This document shows positions 32,081 through 42,831 of a stretch of 64,000 nt of DNA, piece by piece. How positions within the stretch are numbered: position 1 is the stretch's first letter; each line of letters begins with the position of its first letter. Below the pieces are notes generated by a model. It searched no databases. It saw only the letters and a list, made by a program, of their open reading frames with translations, and was not told the origin of the DNA. The stretch is taken from the NCBI GenBank assembly GCA_964059195.1, contig CAXKWD010000005.1, forward strand, positions 138,337,686 through 138,401,685, written 5' to 3'. The translations under genes and the position numbers were made by a program. Source of the DNA: Ectobius pallidus (lineage: Eukaryota > Arthropoda > Insecta > Blattodea > Ectobiidae).

Positions 32081-32759
32081 TAGACTTCGGACTTTTAGGT
32101 CGCTAAAAATGCTGTTTTAGGTACCTAAAATAGGCTCTAAAAATTGGAAAATAGGTTCTAAAAATCGTAAAATAGTCTCTTATAGGCTAAAATCGTTAAG
32201 TTGCCAATTTTCTGAAATATCTCAATTGCAATGCAGAACATTATATTTATTTAAGTCACCATTAATCAGCAATAATGATAAAACACAGATATAGGCCTAT
32301 GGTACACAGATTTATAATCCTATTACTAGGGCCTGTATTACTACCATAACAGTGGAAACCTAATCCCTGCACCCAGAAGCTAAGCACGCTAGCATATTCC
32401 CTTATATCCCTTAGTGATTCAGTGAAGTTTTTTTCTTCTTTTTTTTCTTTTCTTCTTTTTTTTACTATTTACCACGTCACAAATGTGTCATGTACTGCAC
32501 ATTCCGAGCTAAAAAAATTAGTACGAACTGAAAATAAATGCTAGAATTTATAACAAAAAGTAACTTATTTTGAACTTTAGAGGAAAAACAAGCAAAAAAA
32601 GGCAATATTAGGCTCTAACGTAAAAATGGGCTGTTTTAGGTCCTATAAAATTATCAGTTTTAGGCATAGTCACTTATGAAACATGCATATACAAGTTTTC
32701 GTCCATATATCACTTAAGGATTAAAATAGCCTAGGTTTTTACCTAAAATCCGAAGTCTA
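32081..32759. mobile_element. hAT-type MITE, family 1, copy B
   Basis: TAGACTTCGGACTTTTAGGT opens it and ACCTAAAATCCGAAGTCTA closes it. TTAATAAG (32071-32078, two bases outside the left end) and TTAATAAC (32760-32767) are a 7-of-8 match with the nTnnnnAn pattern. It is collinear with copy A but has about 140 bp of different central sequence including a TTC-rich run (32425-32462), and it lacks the 42-bp duplication of copy A. Non-coding. Confidence 0.8.
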
Positions 32760-33990
32760 TTAATAACGCAATAAATTAAGGGTAGAAACAGACAACTGAT
32801 GTTATAAACTACAAATATTTCTTTCATCGCGTATCCTACTCTTGAATTTATATTTTCGGTAATCACTTGCACATATTCCATCTTCTTCAACTGGAACAAT
32901 TAACAGTATACCCCTAATCTATAAATATCGCTAATGAACACGTATGCTACTGTACCTGCTTATTTACTGCAGTTGGGAATTGCGAACACGAGCGGAAGGC
33001 GAGTTTCCTCACGATACCCTGACCAGCATTGGCTGTTTCTTCCTCCTCTGAGGATTCGTCAAAGATAAGCCTATATTTACATGCCATCGATCACTAATGA
33101 CAGTCCCTCCTGGAGCTCAGACTCAAACTAGGGAGCTCTCGATCGATAGCAAGTAGCCTACATCACTTCCAAGCATTTCTATTCCCCAGCTTTTCTAACT
33201 GCGATGAATAGCTAGTTAAAACATAAATAGGCTAGTTAAATGCTGTTTTTAGATAGTCGAAGGTAAAAGAAGCACGCAGAAAGGAGATAATTATGATAAT
33301 GAGTGGTATAAAATTATAACACTCCAAAATGGCCAACTTTGATTGCTTCACATGGAAAATGCTCTTTTAGTTTAAAATATTTGCATATTAATAATATATA
33401 GACTCAGTTTAATAGAAATTGAACAATTTCAAATTCACTGCGTCTTTTGAAATGCGAAATTTCTCACGGTGATTTCGAAAATCGTCATAATTTTATTATT
33501 ATTTCACAAATTTCAACCTCTGACGAAAAATCAGCGTGATAAACTCTTTGTAAAATGATTTTAATTTGCTCGTGGGATTGCTGCACTCGCTTTCACGGAC
33601 TCGTTTCTCAAACATCTCTACTCGCAAAATAAAATTCCGTTTTTACCACTTGGATCATAAATAACTATTCAAGCATTCGGATTGGCATTCTAAGAAATTT
33701 ATAAATATGAGGTTTTATTTTCGAGAAGTATTTATTCATTTAATCTTTAGCCTATAGAGTTTGAGCATAGACCAAGATTATCTTCATTTTTTCAATTATA
33801 AAAATATGTAAAGAAATAGAGATACAAATTGTGTAAATAGGTAGATCTATTCCTCAATAAGTGAAAGTCGCTTGACCGTAAAAACCTTGGATAGGCTTGA
33901 GAAAAAAGTAAAATGAAACTTGAGATATACTGGTAACGGTAGGTATTTTAACTTTAAATTTTATTGAAAGTGACATATTTTGGCATATGT
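32760..33990. other. AT-rich sequence without a supported gene
   Basis: No gene or bounded repeat recognised. A weak tRNA-like box (AGTTTGAGTCTGAGC on the minus strand, about 33120) is not convincing. Confidence 0.4.
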
Positions 33991-34557
33991 TATACCCTTA
34001 GCAACCAGGGAAGGCGGTTGAGGCCAGGTAGATTCCTTCACCCACAGGCACCCTCACATTTACAAGGGCAGGAGATTTAGGACCAACCGTAATTTCCTCC
34101 CCGTGAGTCACCTAGTCTACTTCAATAAATCAATCTTAGATTTTTTTAATATGTCATTTTATCTTAAAATGTTTGTTATATATCAATTCTACACATAATT
34201 ACAAGAAAAATGACACCAAACAATGTATAATTTACTTTAACAGGAACATTTATAACAAATACATAAATAAAAGTTACGAGAAAACTGCTTTCAAGTCCTA
34301 TGTTCCTATTAAAGTAAATTATACATTGTTTGGTGTCATTTTTCTTGTAATTATGTGTAGAATTGATATATAACAAACATTTCAAGATAAAATTACATAT
34401 TAAAAAATCTAAGATTGATTGATTGAAGTAGACTAGGTGACTCACGGGGAGGAAATTACGGTTGGTCCTAAGTCTCCTGCCCTTGTAAATGTGAGGGTGC
34501 CTGTGGGTGAAGGAATCTACCTGGCCTCAACCGCCTTCCCTGGTTGCTAAGGGTATA
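33991..34557. mobile_element. Large inverted repeat (foldback), arms of about 257 bp
   Basis: Arms 33991-34248 and 34301-34557 are near-perfect reverse complements with few differences, separated by about 52 bp. The outer ends read TATACCCTTAGCAACCAGGG and its complement. The inner ends are AGGAACA and TGTTCCT. Paired open frames on both strands are mirror images and not genes. It looks like a foldback transposon or a young palindromic duplication, and a transcript across it would form a long double-stranded RNA. Confidence 0.85.
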
Positions 34558-34918
34558 GATCTAAGTAAAATACTTCCCTTAGGGGTCATTGGCGTGTAAT
34601 TTACACTAATGGAAAGTTTAAAAGAGCAATGAACAGAAAGAAAAGAGAATTGAAAAGAGTAGGATAGAAATAAAGAGAGAAATGAACGAAATAAAAGAAA
34701 GAACGGAAGAAAAATTATTCTGGAAATAATACAATACAATAATACAATAGTGAAAAACAATAATACAAAAGTGAAAACAGCACGAACGTAAAAACCAACG
34801 ATTAAAAGCAAGAAAAAGTAATAAAACAAAATGTAAAATTCAAGGAAAGTGATATAAATAGTAAACATTCCTAATTTCGCAATATCTTGTTATTTTATTT
34901 TATTTAGGGCCTATTACA

Positions 34919-35023
34919 TATTTGGGAACAGTAATGGAAAACGTTCACCTTACTGACCATCTTACTCCTCGATCTTATAGATTTTTCTTTTCCTTTTTTT
35001 TTTTTCCATTACTGTTCCCAAAT
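34919..35023. repeat. Short hairpin with 60-bp loop
   Basis: ATTTGGGAACAGTAATGGAAAA near 34919 is repeated inverted as TTTTCCATTACTGTTCCCAAAT at 35002-35023. The arms are close to perfect over 21 bases. Origin unclear. Confidence 0.75.
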
Positions 35024-35735
35024 TTGCAATAAATAAAAAAGATACTACGAAATTAGGCAAATTATAGTACTTGACATAAGTTAGGCTTTCTTAAATCGCC
35101 CGGACATAAAATGGAAGAATATAAGAATTCTTGTGTAAGGATAATATCAAAAAAACTATCATATTATTTTTAAATGTCGGCAAAATTATTACCATTACCG
35201 ACAGCCTACTAGGAATAGAAGAAAAATACGCTAATTTGACATTTTTAATTATTCCATGGAACAACACAATGGACTTTCGAGCCGCAGATCAATATTATAA
35301 TTCAACCTCTATCCCTGAACTCAATCTAATTTTCAGTTTGGTTGTTAAACCTCTGATTAAGTTTTATCAGCGTGATCTATCTCATCACGGGGGGTGGAAA
35401 AGAAAGAAAAGGGGAGAAACCAGTGACTCATCCCACATAAGTAAGACATGTTAGATAATTTTATAATCATTGAGTTAAAGCTTCCGCTTAATGCAATTAC
35501 TTGTCCATATATTTTGTAAACTCTAGGGGAGAATCACCCCAACATGGTAACCCACAACCAGACTTCATTTATTAAAATTCTTCATTGCGTAGCTGCTTAT
35601 TAAGATATTAAGATATATTAACTGCGTGTACAGTGTGGGGTTCCAGCTAATTTCAGAATTGCGTTTCAGGGTTGCTTTGGATTAACATTGAATGCTTATT
35701 ATAGGCTACTATGAAGGAATTAATCATATAATCTA

Positions 35736-36401
35736 CGAGGGTGAATCGAAAATAACGCACAATAATTTTTTTACAAATAATTAAACAGGTACAATTACAA
35801 ACAAATGCACACATGAAGGGACTTCTTTTGTCTATTTTTCTACATAGGCACCAAGTTTCTCAACACATTTCTCCCATAGTGATAGTCTACCAGTTTCAAA
35901 ATACCCTGTTCATAGAAGTTCGTTCGGTTGGAGTACACCCATCTGCGGACTGCTGTTTTCACTTCTGCATCTGACGCAAAGCGTTTACCGGCCAGGAATT
36001 TCTTCATGGGACCAAACAAGTGAAAATCTGACGGTGCCAGGATTGGACTGTATGGAGGATGCTGGAGCACCTGCCAACCAAATTTCTTGTTTTTCTCACG
36101 AACAGCTGCACACCACCTGGAGACGTTGCTACGGACCATACAGTTGCCCCCATACACCCCACGTATGTCCCTGTGAATCACACTCGGGTTATGCCCTTTA
36201 GCCCATAAAAATCGCACAACACCTCGCTGCTCTTCACAAGTGGACGATAGTAACATGCGCGCCATCTTTGTTGCATACTTCACGCTTCTCTCGCTAGAGC
36301 TGCACATGAGAACAAAATAACGTCCGTAGTGGAAGCTTCAAACTCCATCTTGGTGCAAGTTCAACATCCCAGCCGCAATACCAACGCAGAAAAAAATTAT
36401 T
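35736..36401 (-). mobile_element. Internally deleted mariner element
   Basis: A minus-strand relic of about 666 bp. The 3' terminus CGAGGGTGAATCGAAAATAACGCAC follows a TA at 35734-35735. The opposite terminus has lost its outer 25 bp: only the inner AATAATTTTTTT of the inverted repeat remains (36401-36390). It contains the fused transposase frame listed separately. Confidence 0.8.
35840..36307 (-). pseudogene. Mariner transposase with central domain deleted
   Basis: The 155-residue frame joins the N-terminal helix-turn-helix DNA-binding part (EEQRGVVRFLWAKGHNP...IHRDIRGVYG...NVSRWCAAV) directly to the C-terminal catalytic end (HPPYSPILAPSDFHLFGPMK, then KRFASDAEVKTAVRRW). The third catalytic Asp in PSDF is present, but the segment that should carry the first two Asp residues is missing, so it cannot cut DNA. 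A full mariner transposase has about 345 residues. The frame stays open across the junction. It might still bind its inverted repeats; that is inference. Confidence 0.85.
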
Positions 36402-37049
36402 CCCTGAAGTTTTCTAAAAGTTAGATAAATAATCATGCATTAGGAAGGAATTGTCACAATTTCTGGAATTTTCATCTTTCCTGTCTGTCCGCTTGCCGTC
36501 TAATTTGAATTATATGTTTTACACTTGGAAGGCTTGGGTCATTTGCACATAAGAAAAAGGGATCTATAAGGACAAGAAAAGTTAAAAAAAATAATGAAAA
36601 TATTGCTTTTTATATTATATATTTTATTTGTTTTAAATTATACATAGCCAAATGTTGCTCAAAATAAATATTTCCGACCAGTTTTCTTTCTTTTCAAAAT
36701 CATAACAGCGTAATGCAATAGGCCTTAATTTTTTTAACGTATTTATTTAATGTCGCTTTAGCAAGGAGGTCATAACGCGATTTTACTTTGTAGGCAACAT
36801 TTACAGATGTTCATGTAGTTGGATATCTTTAACATATTTTAATACATTTTAAAGGCATTATTATTACACATAGCCGCAAACACATTACTGGGGATAGAAT
36901 ACAATAATCTTTTCTCCTTATAAAATTAGTTAGGGAATTCCGAGACAAAATGCTTAGCCACCACTTCTCTATCAGTCCTCCCGATGGACTTCGTAACTTC
37001 CAGATAGATTACCTGGAACATGTCTTATACTGCCTCCGCCGAACTGCTA
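36402..37049. other. AT-rich sequence without a supported gene
   Basis: No gene seen; short open frames only. Confidence 0.4.
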
Positions 37050-37823
37050 TCAATTCAATTCAATTCAATTTATTATCGCCTTTGAGTATGAAATACAATA
37101 ATAGGCTTGTCATTAAAAATGTAGCCTATATACTACATTATACAATTACTAAAATACTTACGTACTACATACAGTTCAATGGTTACACGTTAATATCAGC
37201 ATAATTAAAATAAAAACATTCATCAAGAGAGGGATTCTTTTTCAGCAAGGTCTAGATTTTGAACTTGAACTGTCTAAAATGAAGCGATTTTGCATTATCA
37301 GGAAGTTTGTTAAAATGGATATTGCTATAAATACATATGTGGATTTAGTTTTAGATAATCTAGTAAAAGGTATATGATTGTGTCTGCTATGTTTTGTGTC
37401 ATATGTATCAATGTCATTCCTTGGGTAAAAATTATTAAGATTCTTATTTAAAAACAATAAAGCCTCAAGTATATACAAATTATACACAGTCATGATTCCT
37501 TTTTGTAAAAAAGTGGCCTGCGTGGTAAATTAGGGGCTGATTTAATTATTAATCTGACAGCTTTTTTCTGTTGAACAGTATACCTTTCAGGTCTGATCCA
37601 TTTCCGCACAACAATATGCTATACCTAAAACCACTTTCAGAAAAAGCAAATATGCTTGTCTAATATAAGGTATAGGTACTTTAATAGCAAGACTTTTTAA
37701 AAGATAGTGCACTCTAGATAGTCTTTTACATACATAGCTGGTGTGAGTATGCCATGTCAACTTTGGATCAAGATAAATTCCCAGCAGGGAAGAGCGCAGT
37801 AAAATTTCGTCATTTATTAACAA
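37050..37823 (-). pseudogene. Decayed jockey/CR1-like LINE 3' end
   Basis: On the minus strand two broken frames resemble the C-terminal reverse transcriptase region of jockey or CR1-type LINEs. LLGIYLDPKLTWHTH and CKRLSRVHYLLKSL lie at about 37770-37670. After a gap with stops come YILEALLFLNKNL, DIDTYDTKHSRHN and PFTRLSKT at about 37480-37360. The 3' tail on that strand is an AATTG simple repeat (plus strand CAATT units at 37051-37075). It is 5'-truncated at about 37823. No catalytic motifs remain. Confidence 0.7.
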
Positions 37824-37874
37824 TTACATGATATACAGTATGTAGGCGTAAGGTGCATAATACCGATTATTTAT

Positions 37875-37943
37875 TATTAATATTATTATTATTATTATTA
37901 CTGAATTGTTTGTAGCATCTTTAAATAAATGAAATGAAATGAA

Positions 37944-37980
<37 letters not shown>
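37875..37980. repeat. TTA microsatellites and an AAATG tail
   Basis: TTA arrays at 37878-37900 and 37943-37978 flank TTTAAATAAATGAAATGAAATGAA at about 37918-37942. The latter looks like the simple-repeat tail of a plus-strand LINE or SINE whose body is not recognisable. Confidence 0.7.
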
Positions 37981-38099
37981 GCAATACGTTCATTACACTG
38001 AAAAATCACGAAGTATACGACATTGGTATACTTTGGTATACGACATTGGTATTCGAATATTGGTACGACTGTTCTACGTTTCTGATCTGGCAACCCTGG

Positions 38100-38256
38100 T
38101 CTCGGATAAGCAGGGAGTTTGGATGTGTGGAGCAAATGTTGTCTTGTTATAGAGGAGTTTGTGTAAAAAAATTACGAAAAGGTCTTTACTGTTGTAAGAA
38201 GCCTTCCTGTAAGTTTGAAGAGGATAATATCTAGTAACAGGTGAGGTAAAAGTTAT
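38100..38256 (+). other. Cysteine-rich exon-like block, copy 2
   Basis: Direct repeat of 29312-29465. Over the 43-44 codons from TCT at 38100 to TAG at 38232-38234 I count nine differing codons. Three changes are synonymous (CGA/CGG, CGG/AGG, GGA/GGT), most others are conservative (I/M, V/L, L/V, F/Y), there is one in-frame insertion of AAT, and all six cysteines are kept. The 25 bases after the stop, including donor CAG-GTGAGG (38240/38241), are identical. In this copy the frame is open from an ATG at 38046, but the upstream part has no counterpart at copy 1. The encoded segment includes CVEQMLSCYRGVCVKKLRKG. Family unrecognised. Confidence 0.4.
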
Positions 38257-38968
38257 GATGAGAATTGATGTCTAATGTCTAATGTATCTCAAAAAGTTTC
38301 GAGTGACTAGTTATTTACGTAAGACTCTGTACCACACCTTAACTGATTCCTATGAAAACGGTTGCCTTTGAAAGGAAGAGAGTTCGTTTAAAACAGAGCG
38401 ACATACTGTGTACATTTGAGAACCGGAAGCAAACTTAATTTGAAATGAAATATAAATCCCTCATAATGACAAAATAATGAACTCTATACAGAGGAAAGCG
38501 GCCTGAGCATTCTTTTTGAGATCCCTTTTAAATTACCTTTAATTAACAAGCATTCATCTAGTGTGGGAACTAAGGGTACTTCCTTACAAAACTGTGCCTT
38601 TGCGCTGGAAGACTTTTTCTTGTGCAGAACAATGAGTAGGATGGAGCGGTGCAGAGTTATTGTGAAATGGGTTAGACGCGCTGTGGCAGTATTCTGAAAA
38701 GACCCGATGTTGCTATCAAGCGGACCGAAAGAGAGACTTGGCACTGCAGAATAAAATCCGATTGAAAACTGTCAGCCAGTAAAGACGCTGCAAGATCCGA
38801 TTATCATCGGCTTCTTTACTGGAGTCTCCATGCTTGTGCCAGTCTTCCAAACAAACCGCTTTGCCTTAAGTCAGTATAGTCTCAGTGCTGGATTTATATG
38901 ACGTCTTTGCTGGACGTATTTGATATTGACCAATAACTTAACGTTCAGCAGTTCAGTAACTTAACGTT
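38257..38968. other. No supported gene
   Basis: Moderately GC-richer than the surroundings around 38600-38900 but without a convincing frame. CTTAACGTTCAG is directly repeated at about 38938 and 38959, just before the next repeat. Confidence 0.35.
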
Positions 38969-40336
38969 CAGTGGCGTAGGGAAGTGGGGGGACCAGGGGG
39001 TCCGGAACTCCCCCAAAATCAAAACCTAAAATTCTATTCAAGTTAATAAAGCTCTATTTTGTCAGATATTTTATTATTTTATTTAATAGTAAAATACTGA
39101 AGTTGTAAATGTGGCCCTATTTTTTCCATTGTTCCATGAGTTATTTAACTTTTCTTACAAATAGTAGTAGGCCTAAGTGTTATAACTTAAGTAAAGGAAG
39201 TGTTGTGTTCGACTACGAAATTCGAAGTTGAGTTTTTAAAATAAATACACGTTTTGAGGCCTCTGATAAAAAAAATGATATTTTCATAAACCTATGTGTG
39301 TATCTGTGAACGGCTGGTTTAAAAAATCGTAAGGAAGCATATGTATTTGAAATTCCACATATTCTTATATGGATTGGTCACTGATTCTTGAGCTTAATAG
39401 TCACAATAGTATATACACCGGTATTAAAAAGGAGAAGGAGTATAAATTGTAGCACGAAATACAGTAATTCGAAAAAATCAAAGATATAGGCTACGGCATA
39501 ATTTCTTTATCATAGGTAATCCCATTACAGATTACGAGTTTATCGATAGATTCACACTGGGGCGTCCAGTCGTTTTATTAAAGGGGGTCAAACTCAACAT
39601 AATTCCAAGCACAATTATTCTTATTTATTAGACTGAATTTACTGTAATCTGTAGTAATAATAAAAAATTTACTATCGTCAAAATTTAGTGGCATTACGAC
39701 AATAATTAAAATAGGTGTTCTTAGAGCTGATTCCTAATTGAAGTTAATCCGTGTAAAAGTGATATTAATGATATTTTATTATAATCGACTGAAAATCAAT
39801 TTCGGACATCAATTTCAAACGATTAGGCTAAATACACTAATATCCACAGTTTCCTGGCCCGTAGTTTTCAACCTCAGCTCAATTCGACGAACGTTTTTAA
39901 ATGAACAGATTATGTTCTATGGTATGGGTTATTTAAAAACTATGAAAATTATTGAAAATACCAATATAAATAAAATGATAACTTATGTCAGCGTTTTGCA
40001 TTCTTATGGGTAAATTTTTAATTCTTTGCATTTCGAATAGTCTAACACCGATGTGACTAAGCCTACACAGAAATCTGAATTATTTTCTGTTATTCAGCTG
40101 AACGCGGATAGCTAAACAAAAATGAATAGATGCAATTAAAATTTTGTTACTAGCGCCCCTAATACATTCTAACAAAATATCCTATGTAAATTAGCCTATA
40201 TATTTTTCTCAGCTAAACATTTTGTACATATTTATATAAATAAATTTTATGAAAATAATAAATTTACATTCCTGTTATACTCACATAAATTTGCAGAGAA
40301 AGTAGTAAGATGCACATCTTTTTAATTCCGCCACTG
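38969..40336. repeat. Old hAT-like dispersed repeat(s)
   Basis: CAGTGGCG at 38969 and CGCCACTG at 40329-40336 could be the inverted ends of one 1.37 kb non-coding element. However, a second terminus-like GGGGCGTCCAG lies at 39556, and the 39556-39900 part is related to 28096-28740. Two overlapping elements are therefore possible. No 8-bp duplication is visible at the outer ends. All frames are short. Confidence 0.4.
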
Positions 40337-41899
40337 ATAGCAAGCATCCTGCTTCTTGAACCGGAAGCTCCTGAAAGAAATCTTTTCCAACGATCTAGAA
40401 GTTGTAAGTCAATGACATAATATGAATTAAAACCTTTTTTTTATTCTTTTCTTTCTCAAAATTCAGAAGAGAGAAGGATGTTAAAGCAAGCAGACAAATA
40501 CGGTACCCAGCTGTACAATCGCATGCTTTGTCTGTTTATATACGTAACTTATGTTCTTAAACTTTCAAAACTGTCTGGTGATTTTTATCTTTTATAACTG
40601 ACAACATTGAAATATTCTTTTTCTCTGTAACTGAACTTAAAGTAAGTTATCCTGTAAATATCCATGCCTAGATGTAGGCCTAGAAATGTAATTAGGATTT
40701 AATTAGGATGTAATTAGGATTTCATACCCTAGAAAACTGCATCCATAGAACATGTATTGCTAATGGAATTGTTAACGGAGGAAAAATTTGTGAATTTTAC
40801 AAAATATGAAGCAATATGAAGATTTTGAAGAAAAATTTAAAATGTTACTAAAATATTACGAAATGTGAGGTTTTTTGCATTCATCGCCATCTAGGCCTAT
40901 ACCTCGTGATTCGTTAATATTCTACTTTCCAGGCCACTAGTAGCCATATTTTAAAATATGAAATTTCTTATTTTGCCTGTCTCTAAAAATTACTTTAAAA
41001 TATCACAGTTACCTAGCAAAGAACATCCGGACCGTGATAATTACGTAATACCTTTATTCTTAACCACTTTTATTTTGGCTAGGAACATAGAAAATAAACC
41101 AAAATGAAACATAGAACATAGAACACAACATAGTAAAAGAGTCCAGAAGTAAACTCTGAATTTGTGCTTTTAAAACATTTTAAGTTTTAATAAAATGTAA
41201 TTTAAAATGATGGCATCTTAAATGTGACTTTGCAAGCAAAATACCCTGATCGTTCTACGTAACCAAAAGGCCTAGACAAAATAAAATAAGTTGAAAATAA
41301 ATGTATTACGTAATTATTTTATTAAAAGATAAACGCAATGAGTTTCGCGATTTGGTTGTCGCACAAGATTTGTTACTCGCCTGAAATAAAATTCAGAACA
41401 TTCACCAAAAATACTCTTTCTACACGATTACCCTACCTCAGCATTCCAAGAAATGCATATTCTGAAGGTCCTTGACCCAAATGTTGAAATCATGATTTAT
41501 GTTTAATCAGATTTTTTACGTTGTATTTTTTTTATTTTGTGTCAGTATTATCTGAATGAGATCGAGGTAAATTCGTAGAATTAATTCCCTCTGTTATATG
41601 CAGGTTCCAGTTAGTTAATTTGAATGAGGTACATTTAATTAATACAGGAGTTTGAAGGATAAAAGTGCGTGCTGCCTGCTTTCCCACATCGCACTCTAGT
41701 GAATGTGACCTCCACATTTTATCACCTGCGGTCTATTGCGTAGTAATTGAGTTGTTTTTACTGACTTGAGAGTAATGGATTAAATGCCAGGCAAATACCA
41801 TACAATTATTACCTAGCGTGCTAGCCGATATTCCCCTTCTTTCTATAAAGTGTTGGGTTATATGATGCTTCAGGGCTGTATGAACGTGAAGAAGCGCAG

Positions 41900-41904
<5 letters not shown>
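40337..41904. other. AT-rich sequence without a supported gene
   Basis: Nothing bounded or coding recognised. ATTAGGATTTAATTAGG-type short tandem repetition occurs near 40690-40725. Confidence 0.4.

Positions 41905-41953
<49 letters not shown>
41905..41953 (+). repeat. Poly(A) run of about 49
   Basis: An uninterrupted A run follows TGAAGAAGCGCAGAAATT. It could be the poly(A) tail of a plus-strand retroposed sequence, but the preceding 100 bp match nothing that I recognise. The exact length is unreliable. Confidence 0.6.
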
Positions 41954-41956
<3 letters not shown>

Positions 41957-42705
41957 TGACCCATCAGTATGATATTCACAGACTAATTAGTTATGAATCA
42001 GTTACCAATCCAGTATAAAAATATGTGGAATTTGAACCAATAGGAACTGGCTATCGTCGTAATTTTATCGTTTTATTTTTGTCACTTTCATTTATCGCAC
42101 CTACGTGCACATGTTATTTTATGTGAATTTACAAGGTCTGAAACTTCTTCGTATCTGTAATAATTTCGATTTAAGAAAACAATTATCATTGAACGCAGCA
42201 AATATAAGCTGCATACGAGCAAAAAGAGATGAATAGTCCTACTTCGGTCACAGTCTTTTGAGACAGTGGAACGAGTAGATATTTTCGCTCTAGAACCTCC
42301 CCTAAAATAAACAAGTAAGTTTGCTTCACCCTTACTCTCAAAAGACATGACAGAAGTATAAAGAATGTAAATTATATGTGTGGTGAAGAAGTATTTGTAA
42401 TCTCGTATGGAAATAAATGCAATATTAATAAAACGATGTTATTAGTTATAGCAATAAGGTTAATGTAAAAAATAAAACAGCGTATGAAAAGTCGCACAAA
42501 GGTTGTAAGCAAAATATATAATGTTTCACAATTATTTGTTACCTTGCCACCAATTGGGCTCATGTGGATATCGTTTCAGGTGGTACGAAATATATGGGAG
42601 ACTAAGTAAATTCTTACGGTTATAAGATTACTGTGAGAAATTCCTATTGCGTGCAGGCCTAGCACTATTTTATTAGTATTATGAAGCTACTGTCTTTAAA
42701 ACTTT
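41954..42705. other. No supported gene
   Basis: No coding or repeat structure that I can support. Confidence 0.4.
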
Positions 42706-42831
42706 ATTTAGTTTTATTCTATTTATTTTTATTTTATTTTACATTCTCTACATCGCAAGTGAGCTTAGCCTATTTAGTTTTATTTTATTTAGTTTTATTT
42801 TATTTTACATTCTCTACATCGCAAGTGATCT
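42706..42831. repeat. 66-bp tandem duplication
   Basis: ACATTCTCTACATCGCAAGTGA occurs at 42741 and again at 42807, each preceded by a TTTTATTTTATT run. The two units are adjacent and nearly identical apart from a TTATTTAGTTTTATT variation. Confidence 0.85.

Noticed and set aside
34173..34445. Frames of 66 and 89 codons
   Set aside because: Mirror images produced by the large inverted repeat.
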